This document shows, piece after piece, positions 52,332 to 61,319 of a stretch of 64,000 nucleotides of DNA; the stretch's first letter is position 1, and every line of letters starts with the position of its first letter. The stretch spans positions 62,001 to 126,000 of the forward strand of contig NZ_LFMW01000018.1 in the NCBI RefSeq assembly GCF_001050345.1, given 5' to 3'. Below the pieces are notes generated by a model that searched no databases, was not told the DNA's origin, and saw only the letters and a program-made list of their open reading frames with translations. The position numbers were made by a program, and so were the translations under genes. This DNA is from Pseudomonas fildesensis (GTDB lineage Bacteria > Pseudomonadota > Gammaproteobacteria > Pseudomonadales > Pseudomonadaceae).

Positions 52332-54293
52332 ATGATTTCGGCCGTGCAACGACGCTTCGCCAACCTCGGTATGGCGAAAAAACTGGGCTTGGGTTTTACC
52401 CTGGTGCTGCTGCTGACTGCCTTGGTGGCGGCGATTGGCGTGTGGTCGCTGCAAACCGTTGGCCTGCGTTTCGAAGGCCTCAAGAACATGTCTTCGCTCA
52501 ACAGCGGTTTGCTCAAGGTGCGCCTGATCGAGCAGGACTACGCGCTGCACGCTGATGCCAAGTCCGTTGATGCGCTGCATGAAAGCGTCGACGCACTGGC
52601 GGCCCAGGCGGCCGTCCTAAAGGCTCAATCGGCTGCCAACGTGCCGGTGATGACCGAGGTCGAACAAGCCCTGGCCGCTTACCGCAAGGCCTTCGACGAG
52701 TTTGTGGAACTGACCCAGACCAAGGATCTGGCGCTGGAAATGGCCAGTTGGTCGGTGTCCAGCGTGGCCAATAACCTCGATGTGCTGCAGGCCGGCCTGG
52801 CGGACGATGGGGCCTATGGCCTCAAGGAAAGCCAGGGCAAGGAAGGCGCCGAGTTTATCGAGCAGGCGGGGCAGGTCAGTCAGGTTTCGCGGTTGATGTT
52901 GCAGGCCATGAACGAAGCCCGGGTGCGCCTGGATCAGAGCCGCAAGGGCGAAGAGGCCGAGCAAGGCAAGATCGAACAGGCCGACGAGGCCCTGGCCCAG
53001 GTCGATCATTTGAAAACCGCAGTCAAAGACCCGGGTTACCAGACCGTGCTGAACGAAGTCTCCGGGCATATCGCCTCGTTCAGCGAAAAACTCGGTGAAT
53101 ACACCGGCCTGCTGGCCCAGGAAAAGGTGGTCTACAAGCAATTGCATGATCGGGCCGACCAGGTGGTTAGCCGGGTCAACCAGGCTTATGACGCCGAAGA
53201 CCAGTCGATGCAGGCACAGCTGAAGAAAAGCGCGATGCTGATCATCGGCTCGTCTGCCCTGGCGCTGCTGGTGGGGCTGATTGCAGCGTGGGTGATTACC
53301 CGGTTGATTGTGGCGCCGCTGCGCAGTGTGATCGCGGTGGCCCAGCAGATTGCCTCTGGTGACCTGAGCGGGCGCATGGAGGTCAACCGCCGGGATGAGA
53401 TTGGCCAACTGATGCTGGCCATGCAACAGATGGGCAACGGTTTGAGCAGCATGGTCAGCGGGTTGCAGGCGGGTATTGAGCAACTCGCCAGTTCGGCGCA
53501 CTCGCTGTCCAGCGTCACCGAACAGACCAATGTGGAGGTCAGCAGCCAGAAGGAAGAAACCGAGCAGGTGGCCACGGCGATGAACCAGATGACCGCCACG
53601 GTGCATGACGTGGCGCGCAATGCCGAACAGGCTGCGCAAGCCGCGCAGACGGCGGATGAAAAGGTCGACAGCGGCCAGCAGGTGGTACGCCAGAGTTTGC
53701 AGCGGATCGAGTTGCTGGCCAGTTCCAGCACCAGTGCCAGCGCCAGCATCGAAAGCCTGAGTGCGGAAATCCAGAACATCGGCACGGTGCTGAGTGTGAT
53801 CAAAAGCGTGGCTGAACAGACCAACCTGCTCGCCTTGAACGCCGCAATCGAGGCGGCCCGGGCGGGTGAGCAGGGCCGTGGTTTTGCGGTGGTGGCCGAC
53901 GAGGTGCGGGCGCTGGCCAAGCGCACCCAGCAATCGACCGAGGAAATCGAACGGTTGGTCAGCACCCTGCGCACGGCGGCGCAGTCGTCGGTGCAACAGA
54001 TTCAGCAGAGTGGCGAGTTGGTGAAACTGGCGGTCAGCGATGCGCTGGAAACCGAAAGCGCCCTGGGCAGTATTGCCGCCGCCGTGTCATTGATCCAGCA
54101 GATGAACCAACAGATTGCCGCCGCCGCTGAGGAGCAAAGCTCGGTGGCCGAAGAGATCAATCGCAGTGTCACCAGTATTCGCGCAAGCGCCGATCAATCG
54201 GCGCTGAGCATGCAAGGCAATGCCGCGTCGAGCATCCAGCTGGCGCAATTGGGGGCGGAGCTCAAGGGCATGGTGGGGCACTTCCGGCTTTGA
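52332..54293 (+). CDS. Methyl-accepting chemotaxis protein with HBM-type sensor domain
   Basis: 653 residues. TM1 is at about 21-43. The long periplasmic region (about 44-300) is purely helical and of the size of helical bimodular (HBM) domains such as P. putida McpS, which senses TCA-cycle acids (SWSVSSVANNLDVLQAGLAD, QADEALAQVDHLKTAVKD). TM2 is at about 303-325, followed by HAMP (RSVIAVAQQIASGDLSGRM) and a signalling domain with EQTNLLALNAAIEAARAG and VVADEVRALAKRTQQST. The start is the ATG at 52332; a TTG at 52311 is in frame. The ligand assignment to organic acids is inference. Confidence 0.88.
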   Translation: MISAVQRRFANLGMAKKLGLGFTLVLLLTALVAAIGVWSLQTVGLRFEGLKNMSSLNSGLLKVRLIEQDYALHADAKSVDALHESVDALAAQAAVLKAQSAANVPVMTEVEQALAAYRKAFDEFVELTQTKDLALEMASWSVSSVANNLDVLQAGLADDGAYGLKESQGKEGAEFIEQAGQVSQVSRLMLQAMNEARVRLDQSRKGEEAEQGKIEQADEALAQVDHLKTAVKDPGYQTVLNEVSGHIASFSEKLGEYTGLLAQEKVVYKQLHDRADQVVSRVNQAYDAEDQSMQAQLKKSAMLIIGSSALALLVGLIAAWVITRLIVAPLRSVIAVAQQIASGDLSGRMEVNRRDEIGQLMLAMQQMGNGLSSMVSGLQAGIEQLASSAHSLSSVTEQTNVEVSSQKEETEQVATAMNQMTATVHDVARNAEQAAQAAQTADEKVDSGQQVVRQSLQRIELLASSSTSASASIESLSAEIQNIGTVLSVIKSVAEQTNLLALNAAIEAARAGEQGRGFAVVADEVRALAKRTQQSTEEIERLVSTLRTAAQSSVQQIQQSGELVKLAVSDALETESALGSIAAAVSLIQQMNQQIAAAAEEQSSVAEEINRSVTSIRASADQSALSMQGNAASSIQLAQLGAELKGMVGHFRL

Positions 54294-54319
54294 TCGCCGC
54301 GTGTTGGCAGCGATCAAAG
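54288..54319. other. Hairpin spanning the chemoreceptor stop codon
   Basis: Perfect 10-bp arms CTTTGATCGC / GCGATCAAAG; the stop TGA lies in the left arm. There is no T-tract. It sits between convergent genes and may serve as a weak terminator. Confidence 0.5.
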
Positions 54320-54332
54320 GGCAGGGCAGCGA

Positions 54333-55145
54333 TCAGGCGTTGTTGGCGAGGAACGTCAGTAGCGCTTCATTGACGAAGTCCGGGTTCTCCCGGCTGGAGA
54401 TATGCCCGGCGTCTGGTATCAGGGTCAGGCTGCAGCCAATCAGGTCGGCCATTTCCTGCGACTCGGCGGGTGGGCGGGGCTTGTCCTGATCGCCGCACAT
54501 CACCAGCGTGGTCTCGGCGCTCAGGCACGGCAGTTGCTCCAGTACGTCCTCACGGCTGAAGATCAGCCGGCCCAGAGGCACGATGCTCTGCAGCAAACGT
54601 TCCTTGGAAAAGGCCTGCAGAGACTTTCGAAAGTCCTGATACAGCGCGGATTCTCGGTCGATTCCAGGGCGGAAGAAGATCGGTGCGATCACGTCCAGCA
54701 ACGGATCTGGGATGGCGCCGGCGTCTTCAATCATCTTGAACAGCGAGAAGTAATACTGGCGCGTGGCCTCGGGCTCTGCGCCGAGGTAGGTGTCCATCAG
54801 TACTATGCTGTTGATGCGCTCAGGTGCCAGCAGCGCCAGGCGTGCCCCCCACATGCCGCCGACCGACAGGCCCACCAGGTTGATCTGCGCGATGTCCAGT
54901 TGGTCCAGCAGCGCCAGTGCCTGGCGTGCCAGGTCGTCCAGGGAGTGTGTGAGTGCGGGCATTGGGCCCGATTCGCCATGACCCCACAGCTCGGGAACAA
55001 TCACCCGGTACTGCTGCGACAGTGCTTCGATCTGTGGTGCCCACATGTCGCGGTCCCACAAGTAACTGGAACCCAGCAGGACAACGGGGCCAGAGCCCTG
55101 GTCGACATAGTGCAGCGGTTGTCCATCGATGATGGTGACAGGCAT
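54333..55145 (-). CDS. Alpha/beta hydrolase
   Basis: 270 residues. PELWGHGESGPM precedes nucleophile S94 in LVGLSVGGMWGARLAL. The acid is in MCGDQDKPRP and the histidine in PDAGHISSRENP. It resembles 3-oxoadipate enol-lactonase-type hydrolases by the short cap and the G-x-S-V-G-G elbow, but no protocatechuate genes are near, so I leave the substrate open. The start at 55145 has AGAGG upstream; an in-frame ATG at 55178 is less likely. Confidence 0.87.
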   Translation of the reverse strand: MPVTIIDGQPLHYVDQGSGPVVLLGSSYLWDRDMWAPQIEALSQQYRVIVPELWGHGESGPMPALTHSLDDLARQALALLDQLDIAQINLVGLSVGGMWGARLALLAPERINSIVLMDTYLGAEPEATRQYYFSLFKMIEDAGAIPDPLLDVIAPIFFRPGIDRESALYQDFRKSLQAFSKERLLQSIVPLGRLIFSREDVLEQLPCLSAETTLVMCGDQDKPRPPAESQEMADLIGCSLTLIPDAGHISSRENPDFVNEALLTFLANNA

Positions 55146-55225
55146 AGCAGGCCTCTGGCTTCGCGGAGTGAGGAGCACTTTTTTACGCTAGTCGGGGGCG
55201 GCGGGATAGGTGCAAAGTGATGGCA

Positions 55226-55247
55226 TGTGGCGAGCAGGCTCGCCACA
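55226..55247. repeat. Single REP hairpin
   Basis: tgtggcgagc / gctcgccaca around a two-base loop, between the hydrolase and the unknown membrane-protein gene upstream of it. Confidence 0.65.
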
Positions 55248-55260
55248 GAGGGGGAGGGAA

Positions 55261-56031
55261 TCAGTCGTAGATGACTTTCTTTTTCCACTCGGCGTCGGCG
55301 TCGACGACTTTCAGGCCTTCGGTCAGTTCGTTGATTTCGTTTTCGGCCGGCTGGCTGTTGGTCAGCACGGTGGAGTTGGCGCGAGCCAGTTGTGCTTCCA
55401 GCAGTTGCAGTTGAGCGCTGTAGAGCACCGGCTCCGGCTGCTTGCGCAGGTATTGCACGCCACGTTCGAACGCCAGGCGCGCCTGGCCAGGCTGGCCCTG
55501 CTGCAGGGCGTGCTGGCCGAGGTTGTTGAAGAACTCGATGTGCAGCAGCACCAGGATATGGCGAATTTCCTTGATCCAGTGCTTGGCCTCATTGGTCGGC
55601 AGGAAACCGTCCTGGGCGGCGCGGGTGACCTGGCCGTGCAGGGCTTCCAGCAGGAACCGCACGTCCTTGGCCTTGGCTTCGGTCTGGATCGGGGCCGGCG
55701 GGTTATTCACCGGAATCGATTCGCCCTGGGCCACCAGTGCATTGAGTTCGGTGATCCGCGCCTTGAGCGCTGCACTGGTCCGGTTGAGGTTCAACAGGCG
55801 CTGATTGACGTTGAGCTCCAGGCGGGTCAGTAACAGCTTCAGCGCCGGGGTCATCAATTGGCCGGGGAAGGTCTCGGTGATTTCACCGCAGCGACGCAGC
55901 CGATCATTAAGCTCGATCTCGGTGCGCTTCTTTTCCAGCTTGTTGTTTTCCACCACGTGGTTCATGTAGCCAATGGCGATCAGTATTACGATCCCGGCTA
56001 TTACCAGCAGGGTGATCATGAGTGGTGTCAC
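55261..56031 (-). CDS. Membrane-anchored helical protein of unknown function
   Basis: 256 residues. One N-terminal TM helix (LMITLLVIAGIVILIAIGYM) is followed by a charged helical segment (NNKLEKKRTEIELNDRLRR) and a soluble domain. The latter includes a TPR-like stretch (FFNNLGQHALQQGQPGQARL...ERGVQYLRKQPEPV). No catalytic motif is visible. The GTG at 56031 is preferred because GAGG lies 8 bp upstream; an ATG four codons on is the alternative. I do not recognise the family with certainty; scaffold or envelope roles are possible. Confidence 0.75.
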   Translation of the reverse strand: MTPLMITLLVIAGIVILIAIGYMNHVVENNKLEKKRTEIELNDRLRRCGEITETFPGQLMTPALKLLLTRLELNVNQRLLNLNRTSAALKARITELNALVAQGESIPVNNPPAPIQTEAKAKDVRFLLEALHGQVTRAAQDGFLPTNEAKHWIKEIRHILVLLHIEFFNNLGQHALQQGQPGQARLAFERGVQYLRKQPEPVLYSAQLQLLEAQLARANSTVLTNSQPAENEINELTEGLKVVDADAEWKKKVIYD

Positions 56032-56402
56032 CGGTGTGACCTCTTTATAGGGTTTGCTGTGGAGTGTAGTGAATGGACCATCCGGCGGATAGGACTGATC
56101 GACCAGTTGCCCAGGTAGATTCTTCTATATAGGTAGCGCTTGTAACTAGGGGTGCCCTGCATGGATGCACATTGCCATCATTTGCGTGGGCGAACTATAG
56201 CGTCTTGTCGGGCGCCAGAATATAGGCGTCAAGGCCCAGACGGGCAGAATGCCTGTACCGGTCGGTAAACCGGGGCGAAGTCATTGATTTAAATAAATTT
56301 ATCCTTGGGGGTTGACGACCTTTCAATCCATCCATAGAATGCGCGCCACTTACAGCGTAAAGCACACAGCGAAACGCGGTAGGGAGTGAATGTTGTATGT
56401 GT
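56032..56402. other. Gap before the tRNA cluster
   Basis: A 371-bp gap holding the promoter of the minus-strand gene (left part) and the tRNA promoter at 56312-56340. An AT-rich stretch, tgatttaaataaatttatcc, precedes the -35 box by about 10 bp and could be an UP element. Confidence 0.6.
56312..56340 (+). promoter_or_regulatory. Strong sigma-70 promoter of the tRNA cluster
   Basis: TTGACG (56312-56317), a 17-bp spacer, TAGAAT (56335-56340), then the GC-rich discriminator GCGCGCC, the hallmark of stable-RNA promoters under stringent control. An AT-rich upstream region is present. Confidence 0.85.
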
Positions 56403-56478
56403 GTCCCCTTCGTCTAGTGGCCTAGGACACCGCCCTTTCACGGCGGTAACAGGGGTTCGAGTCCCCTAGGGGACGCCA
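56403..56478 (+). tRNA. tRNA-Glu (anticodon TTC), copy 1
   Basis: 76 nt with the acceptor stem gtcccct / aggggac, an encoded CCA end, anticodon TTC within cctTTCacgg and T-arm GGTTCGAGTCC. Confidence 0.97.
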
Positions 56479-56480
56479 AT

Positions 56481-56556
<76 letters not shown>

Positions 56557-56661
56557 ATTTTTAAGCAGTGTTGCTTTCGGGCGGCACTGAGTGAAACCAG
56601 GACCAAGTCTTCGGATGAGGCCTCTGGGCACTGAAATACACACCATGTGTTTCAGTAGCGT

Positions 56662-56737
56662 GTCCCCTTCGTCTAGTGGCCTAGGACACCGCCCTTTCAC
56701 GGCGGTAACAGGGGTTCGAGTCCCCTAGGGGACGCCA
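56662..56737 (+). tRNA. tRNA-Glu (anticodon TTC), copy 2
   Basis: Identical to copy 1 over the whole 76 nt, 259 bp downstream of it. Confidence 0.97.
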
Positions 56738-56740
56738 TTT

Positions 56741-56816
<76 letters not shown>

Positions 56817-56825
56817 TATTTAACG

Positions 56826-56855
56826 AAAACGCCGATCAGTGATGATCGGCGTTTT
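56826..56855 (+). terminator. Terminator of the tRNA cluster
   Basis: AAAACGCCGATCA / TGATCGGCGTTTTT, a 13-bp stem with T-run, 10 bp after the last tRNA. Confidence 0.92.
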
Positions 56856-56881
56856 TGTTTGCGCGTGATTTATGCAGGCTG

Positions 56882-56906
56882 AAAAAAGCCCGCCATCGCG
56901 GCGGGC
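56882..56906 (-). terminator. Terminator of the dipeptidase gene
   Basis: Stem GCCCGCC / GGCGGGC; on the minus strand six T residues follow. It lies 12 bp beyond the stop. Confidence 0.85.
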
Positions 56907-56917
56907 CCATTCGACTA

Positions 56918-58657
56918 TCAGAGCTTCGGCAGCTGCCCGATACGCCCCATCATTTCAGTGACAATCTGCAGATCCAGCAGGAACTGGTCGACAGTCTTGA
57001 ACTCATTGTCGGTGTGCCCGGTGTATTTCACTTCCGGCCGTGCCAGGCCAAATTGCACGCCGTTCGGCAACTCATGCACAGACGTCGCGCCGGCCGAAGT
57101 GCCGAACGTGTGTTCCATGTCCAGGTTTTCGCTGGCCACTGCCAACAAGGCCTTCACCCATTCGCCTTCCGGGTTGCGGAACATCGGTTCGGCCACCGAG
57201 TACGTGAAGTTTACGTTGACCTTGGTTTTCGTGTCCCAGGCGCTCAGCTTCTCGGCGATCTCGGCCTTGAGTTTCTCCGGCGACTTGCCCTTCGGCACGC
57301 GCAGGTTCACGGCCAGCTTGAAGGCTTTGTCATCCAGGCCGACAAAGGTCAGCGAGGTAGTCAGCGGCCCCATGAACGCATCGGAGAACCCCACACCCAA
57401 TTTGCCGCCCAGGTAATCCAGGCCCCAGTTGTCGGACGCATAACGCGCGGCGTCGGTGATGTGGTTGTGCTTGAGGGCGATCTTGCCGTCGACGCTGTGG
57501 ATCAACTCGAGCATGCGTGACACCGGGTTCACCCCCGATTCGGGTTCGGAAGAGTGGGCGGACACACCGGTGACGGTCAGTTTGACGTCCTTGCCATCGA
57601 CCTTCGCAGTCACCTCGAAATCGCCACCGTGGCTCTTGGCGTATTCAGTGCCGGCCTTTTGCAGGCTGGCGGCCAACTCCGCAGGTGTGTTGCTGACCAG
57701 CGTCGCTACCGACGCCGACGGAATCTGGTTGGTGGCCATGCCGCCAGTCATCGAGATGATTTCCGCGCCTTTGCCTTCGCCCTTGCGGCGGGGGAAGGTG
57801 GCCATGACGGTGCCGTAGCCTTTTTCGGCGATTACCACCGGGTAGCCGCCATCCAGCGCCAGGTTGTATTGCGGCGTCGGGTTGTGTTCGAAGTAATACG
57901 GGATCGCGTCGCCTGAAGTTTCCTCGGTGGTGTCCACCAGCAGCTTGAAATTACGCGCAAGCGGCAGCTTCTCTTCCTTGATTACCTTCATGGCATACAT
58001 CGCCACGACGATGCCGTTCTTGTCATCTTCGGTGCCGCGGCCGTACATGCGGTCGCCGATCAGCGTGACCTTGAACGGATCGAGCTTGGTGCCGTCCTTC
58101 AGCACCCAGTTTTCCGGCGTCACCGGTACCACGTCGGCGTGGGCGTGAATACCGACCACTTCTTCGCCGCTGCCTTCGAGGGATATTTCATACACGCGGT
58201 TGTCGACGTTGCGGAAGTTCAGGTTGAAGGCCTTGGCCAGGTCCTGGATCTTCGCGGCAATCTTCACAAATTGCGGATTGTCGTGCTGAGGCACGCCTTC
58301 CACGGTGAACGTCGGGATTTCCACCAGCTCGCGCAGCGTTTCGAGGGCGGCCTTGCCGTACTTCACTCGGGTGTAAATACCCAGCAGACGGTGGATTTCG
58401 TTTTGCTGGTCGGCAGTCAGAGCTTTGTTATCGAGAAACGCGCTGATGGCCGGGCCGACGTCACTGGTTTTGCCCAGGTCGCCCTTGGCCAGGGTGCCGA
58501 GGAAACCACGGAAATCAGTGACCGCCGTTTCGCTGAAACTCTTGAGAATCGCCGTGCTTTGTTGCGGGGTGATATTAGCGAATGCCGGGGTGGCAACGGC
58601 CGACAGGCTCGCTGCGAAGAGGGTGGCGACAGCCAGGTGCTTGAGTGGAAAGTGCAT
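56918..58657 (-). CDS. Secreted M20-family dipeptidase
   Basis: 579 residues with a signal peptide (LKHLAVATLFAASLSAVA...AFA). Zinc-peptidase motifs of the M20 (PepV/carnosinase-like) fold are visible: HAHADVVPVTPENW with the first metal His and Asp, GRGTEDDKNGIVVAMYA, and DTTEETSGD with the catalytic Glu pair. A dimerisation domain follows, then a late histidine in KYTGHTDNEF. It should cleave dipeptides in the periplasm. The start at 58657 follows the signal-peptide logic, with AAGGA 12 bp upstream; a Met four codons earlier sits directly on that site. Confidence 0.9.
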   Translation of the reverse strand: MHFPLKHLAVATLFAASLSAVATPAFANITPQQSTAILKSFSETAVTDFRGFLGTLAKGDLGKTSDVGPAISAFLDNKALTADQQNEIHRLLGIYTRVKYGKAALETLRELVEIPTFTVEGVPQHDNPQFVKIAAKIQDLAKAFNLNFRNVDNRVYEISLEGSGEEVVGIHAHADVVPVTPENWVLKDGTKLDPFKVTLIGDRMYGRGTEDDKNGIVVAMYAMKVIKEEKLPLARNFKLLVDTTEETSGDAIPYYFEHNPTPQYNLALDGGYPVVIAEKGYGTVMATFPRRKGEGKGAEIISMTGGMATNQIPSASVATLVSNTPAELAASLQKAGTEYAKSHGGDFEVTAKVDGKDVKLTVTGVSAHSSEPESGVNPVSRMLELIHSVDGKIALKHNHITDAARYASDNWGLDYLGGKLGVGFSDAFMGPLTTSLTFVGLDDKAFKLAVNLRVPKGKSPEKLKAEIAEKLSAWDTKTKVNVNFTYSVAEPMFRNPEGEWVKALLAVASENLDMEHTFGTSAGATSVHELPNGVQFGLARPEVKYTGHTDNEFKTVDQFLLDLQIVTEMMGRIGQLPKL

Positions 58658-58876
58658 TGCTGAAGGCATTCCTTTGCAGGTAGTGAGTAGGACGTTTCTG
58701 ATCGAACTGTCAGAAACATTTCCACACACTACCATTACTCAGGTGCCACTGGTCAATGCTGGCCAGGGTGGGGCGCAGGGTACTTATCGGTGAGATTCAA
58801 GGCTCTAGCGTAGGCCCGTCCCAGCTTGATCGACACCCCACGCGCTACGGCGGTGCGTACGGCGTTGTCGATCAAA

Positions 58877-59010
58877 TGTGGCGAGCGGGCTTGCCCGCGT
58901 TGGGCTGCGAAGGGGCTCCGATAAAGCCACCGTGTTCTTCCAGATAGAACGGTGACGTCTGGGTTTGGGGCTGCTTCGCAGCCCGACGCGGGGCAAGCCC
59001 GCTCGCCACA
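58877..59010. repeat. Long REPIN hairpin
   Basis: The arm tgtggcgagcgggcttgccc continues through gcgttgggctgcgaag. It is mirrored by cttcgcagcccgacgcgggg and caagcccgctcgccaca, giving a near-perfect stem of about 36 bp. It is in the 404-bp gap between the dipeptidase and alaX-like genes, which otherwise shows nothing clear. Confidence 0.85.
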
Positions 59011-59061
59011 GAAAGCCCCGTTGCCACACTAGGCTCGTGGCCAAGGAAGTAGGGCGTTGTG

Positions 59062-59688
59062 TCAGTTGATTTCGTAGCGCACCGACAGCGTGCCTTTTTT
59101 CTCCGACAGCGCCAGGATTTTCACCTGGCCCAGGTCGCTCAGCGCTTGCACATGTGTGCCGCCACAGGCGTATGCGGGTAACTCACCGAAGCCGACTTCG
59201 CGGGTGCCATCCTCCAAGGCCATATGCCTTGGGTAGTCAGCGGCGATCCATTGGTTGATCTGCTGTTGGATGGCCTCGGCGTCCATGGCTTGTGCCGCTT
59301 CTCCACGGATAAAAGTGATCTTGCCTTCGCCCGGCCAGTGATGGGCCTTGATCGGCATCCATCCCAGGGTTTCGCCGGCATTGCCGATCAGATGCCCGGC
59401 CGAATGCAGGCGGGTGTGCAGGGCGCGGCGGTGTGCATCGACCCGCGCCGTGATCGGGCCCGGTTCCACGGGGTGGTCGACGTAGTGCACGACGCGATCG
59501 GCTTCCTGGCTGACCCGCAGGACCTGGCTGTCACCCAGCCAGCCGGTATCGAACGGCTGGCCGCCGCCCTGGGGATGGAAAATCGTCGACTGCAGGGTGA
59601 CCGCAAACTGCGCTTCGTGCGGTGTGCAGCTCAGCACTTCAAGCTCAGCCGTCAGGTGGTCGTGGGTGAAAAACAGGCGCTCGGTCAT
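59062..59688 (-). CDS. Alanyl-tRNA editing protein (AlaX type)
   Basis: A 208-residue free-standing editing domain that hydrolyses mischarged Ser- or Gly-tRNA(Ala). The N-terminal part carries the GGGQP motif (41-45, HPQGGGQPFDTGW). The zinc site is H95 and H99 (LHSAGHLIG) with C175 and H179 (ACGGTHVQA). Length fits AlaX-M/AlaX-II. It is divergent from a LysR gene with a 74-89 bp shared promoter region. Confidence 0.92.
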   Translation of the reverse strand: MTERLFFTHDHLTAELEVLSCTPHEAQFAVTLQSTIFHPQGGGQPFDTGWLGDSQVLRVSQEADRVVHYVDHPVEPGPITARVDAHRRALHTRLHSAGHLIGNAGETLGWMPIKAHHWPGEGKITFIRGEAAQAMDAEAIQQQINQWIAADYPRHMALEDGTREVGFGELPAYACGGTHVQALSDLGQVKILALSEKKGTLSVRYEIN

Positions 59689-59777
59689 TATCTACATCCG
59701 CATCAAGGTTCTGCGAGCAGTATAAATAGTGCGTAGATGGGTGATAATCCGTTCAATTATCAATGGACCTGTGCGTC

Positions 59778-60710
59778 ATGAGCATCAATCTTCCTATGCC
59801 GCTGCTGGGTGAAATGGCGATTTTCGTCAAAGTGGTGGAGAGCGGCAGCTTCTCCGAAGCCGCACGGCAACTCAGCGTGTCGCCCTCGGCGGTGAGCCGC
59901 AGTGTCTCGCGCCTCGAACAGGCCCTTGCCACCCGTTTGCTGCAACGCACCACACGTAAGTTGCGCCTGAGCGAGGGCGGCGAAGAGGTGTTCAAACGTT
60001 GCCAGGAGATGGTCTGCGCGGCGCGCTCGGTGATGGAAATCAGCGGCCAGTTCACCCACGAAGCCGAGGGCCTTGTGCGAGTCAGCGTGCCCAAGGCGGT
60101 GGGACGGTTTGTGGTGCATCCGCATATGCCTGAGTTCCTGCGGCGCTATCCCAAGGTGGATGTGCAATTGATCCTTGAGGACCGCCATGTGGACCTGATC
60201 GATGACAACGTCGACCTGAGCATCCGCATCACCGACAGCCCGCCGCCTGGCTTGGTCGGCCGGCAATTGCTGCCCATCGAACACCTGCTGTGCGCGACAC
60301 CGCAATACCTGGCCGAGCATGGCACGCCAAGCCACCCCCATGATTTGCTGGAGCACAGCTGCATCTATCTCGGCGAAACCCCAGGGGATTCACGCTGGAA
60401 GTTTCGTCAGGGCGGCAAGGCGGTGACGGTCGGCGTGCGCGGTCGTTATGCGGCGAACCACACCGGGGTGCGGCTGGATGCGGTGCTGCAGCATGTGGGG
60501 ATTGGCAGCTTGCCGTACTTTACGGCGCGACATGCCTTGGAGGAGGGGCGGTTGGTGCAGGTATTGCCAGCGTGGGATTTTATTGCGTCCTACCACGGCG
60601 AGGCGTGGTTGCTGCATTCGCCCACGCGGTACCTGCCGCCGAAGTTGCGGGTGTTTATTGATTATCTGGTGGAGTGCATGGTCAAGGAGCCGACATTGCG
60701 CCGGCGGTAG
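59778..60710 (+). CDS. LysR-family transcription regulator
   Basis: About 310 residues. The N-terminal HTH is GSFSEAARQLSVSPSAVSRS followed by VSRLEQALATRLLQRTTRKL. The effector domain has VRVSVPKAVGRFVVHPHMPEF, VDLSIRITDSPPPGLVGRQL and a closing HVGIGSLPYF segment. It looks like the large CrgA/DsdC-unrelated group whose members regulate a divergent neighbour, here possibly the alanyl-tRNA editing gene. The ATG at 59778 is chosen (MSINLPMPLLGEMAIF); an ATG at 59763 would add five residues and has no ribosome site. Confidence 0.9.
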   Translation: MSINLPMPLLGEMAIFVKVVESGSFSEAARQLSVSPSAVSRSVSRLEQALATRLLQRTTRKLRLSEGGEEVFKRCQEMVCAARSVMEISGQFTHEAEGLVRVSVPKAVGRFVVHPHMPEFLRRYPKVDVQLILEDRHVDLIDDNVDLSIRITDSPPPGLVGRQLLPIEHLLCATPQYLAEHGTPSHPHDLLEHSCIYLGETPGDSRWKFRQGGKAVTVGVRGRYAANHTGVRLDAVLQHVGIGSLPYFTARHALEEGRLVQVLPAWDFIASYHGEAWLLHSPTRYLPPKLRVFIDYLVECMVKEPTLRRR

Positions 60711-60724
60711 GAGTGCGGTCCAAA

Positions 60725-60812
60725 TGTGGGAGGGGGCTTGCTCCCGATGGCACTGTTCAGTCAACTGATGTGTTGCTGACCCACCGCTATCGGGAGCAAG
60801 CCCCCTCCCACA
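60725..60812. repeat. REPIN (group I type)
   Basis: tgtgggagggggcttgctcc ... atcgggagcaagccccctcc followed by caca; both ends are intact. It lies between the convergent lysR-type and PA2817-like genes. Confidence 0.88.
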
Positions 60813-60836
60813 TTGAGTTCTGCAGTGTTCTGAAGA

Positions 60837-61244
60837 TCAGTGCTTGCTCTGGTCAACCGGCATAGCCAGCAGCTGCTTTTCCTGGTTCCAGTCGAAGGGT
60901 TCGTCGTTCTGTTCAGCTTCAAAGCGACGTTCTTCCAGGGCCTGGTACAGGTCCAGTTCGTCGTCGGGCATGAAGTGCAGGCAATCGCCGCCAAAGAACC
61001 ACAGCAGGTCGCGCGGTACCAGATGGGCAATCTGTGGGTAGCGCAGGATGACCTGGCTCATCAGGTCCTGGCCCAGGTACTGGCTTTCGATCGGATCGAT
61101 CGGCAACAGGGCGCGCAATTCGTCAAAACGCTCCATGAACAGAACGTGGCTTTCCTCGGGCACCTGTTCGGCTTCGCCGACGGCAACCAGGATGCTGCGC
61201 AGGTGGTCGAGCAAGACGAGATGATCGGCAACGACGTTGGACAC
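60837..61244 (-). CDS. PA2817-like conserved protein
   Basis: A 135-residue acidic cytoplasmic protein without TM segments or catalytic motif. It has the conserved stretches FDELRALLPIDPIESQYLGQ and PRDLLWFFGGDCLHFMPDDE. It resembles the Pseudomonas family named after PA2817, which as I remember also lies close to the acyl-CoA dehydrogenase PA2815. It starts with GTG at 61244, supported by AGAGGA upstream. It is co-directional with fadE but separated from it by a terminator. Function unknown. Confidence 0.75.
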   Translation of the reverse strand: MSNVVADHLVLLDHLRSILVAVGEAEQVPEESHVLFMERFDELRALLPIDPIESQYLGQDLMSQVILRYPQIAHLVPRDLLWFFGGDCLHFMPDDELDLYQALEERRFEAEQNDEPFDWNQEKQLLAMPVDQSKH

Positions 61245-61263
61245 GAGATAAGTCCTCTAAAGC

Positions 61264-61304
61264 AAAAACGGGCGCGAGAGTATATAACCCTCGCGCCCGT
61301 TTTT
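61264..61304 (-). terminator. Terminator of fadE
   Basis: A perfect 15-bp stem AAAAACGGGCGCGAG / CTCGCGCCCGTTTTT with an 11-nt loop, 16 bp beyond the fadE stop on the minus strand. Confidence 0.88.
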
Positions 61305-61319
61305 ATATGACCGCTCGAC

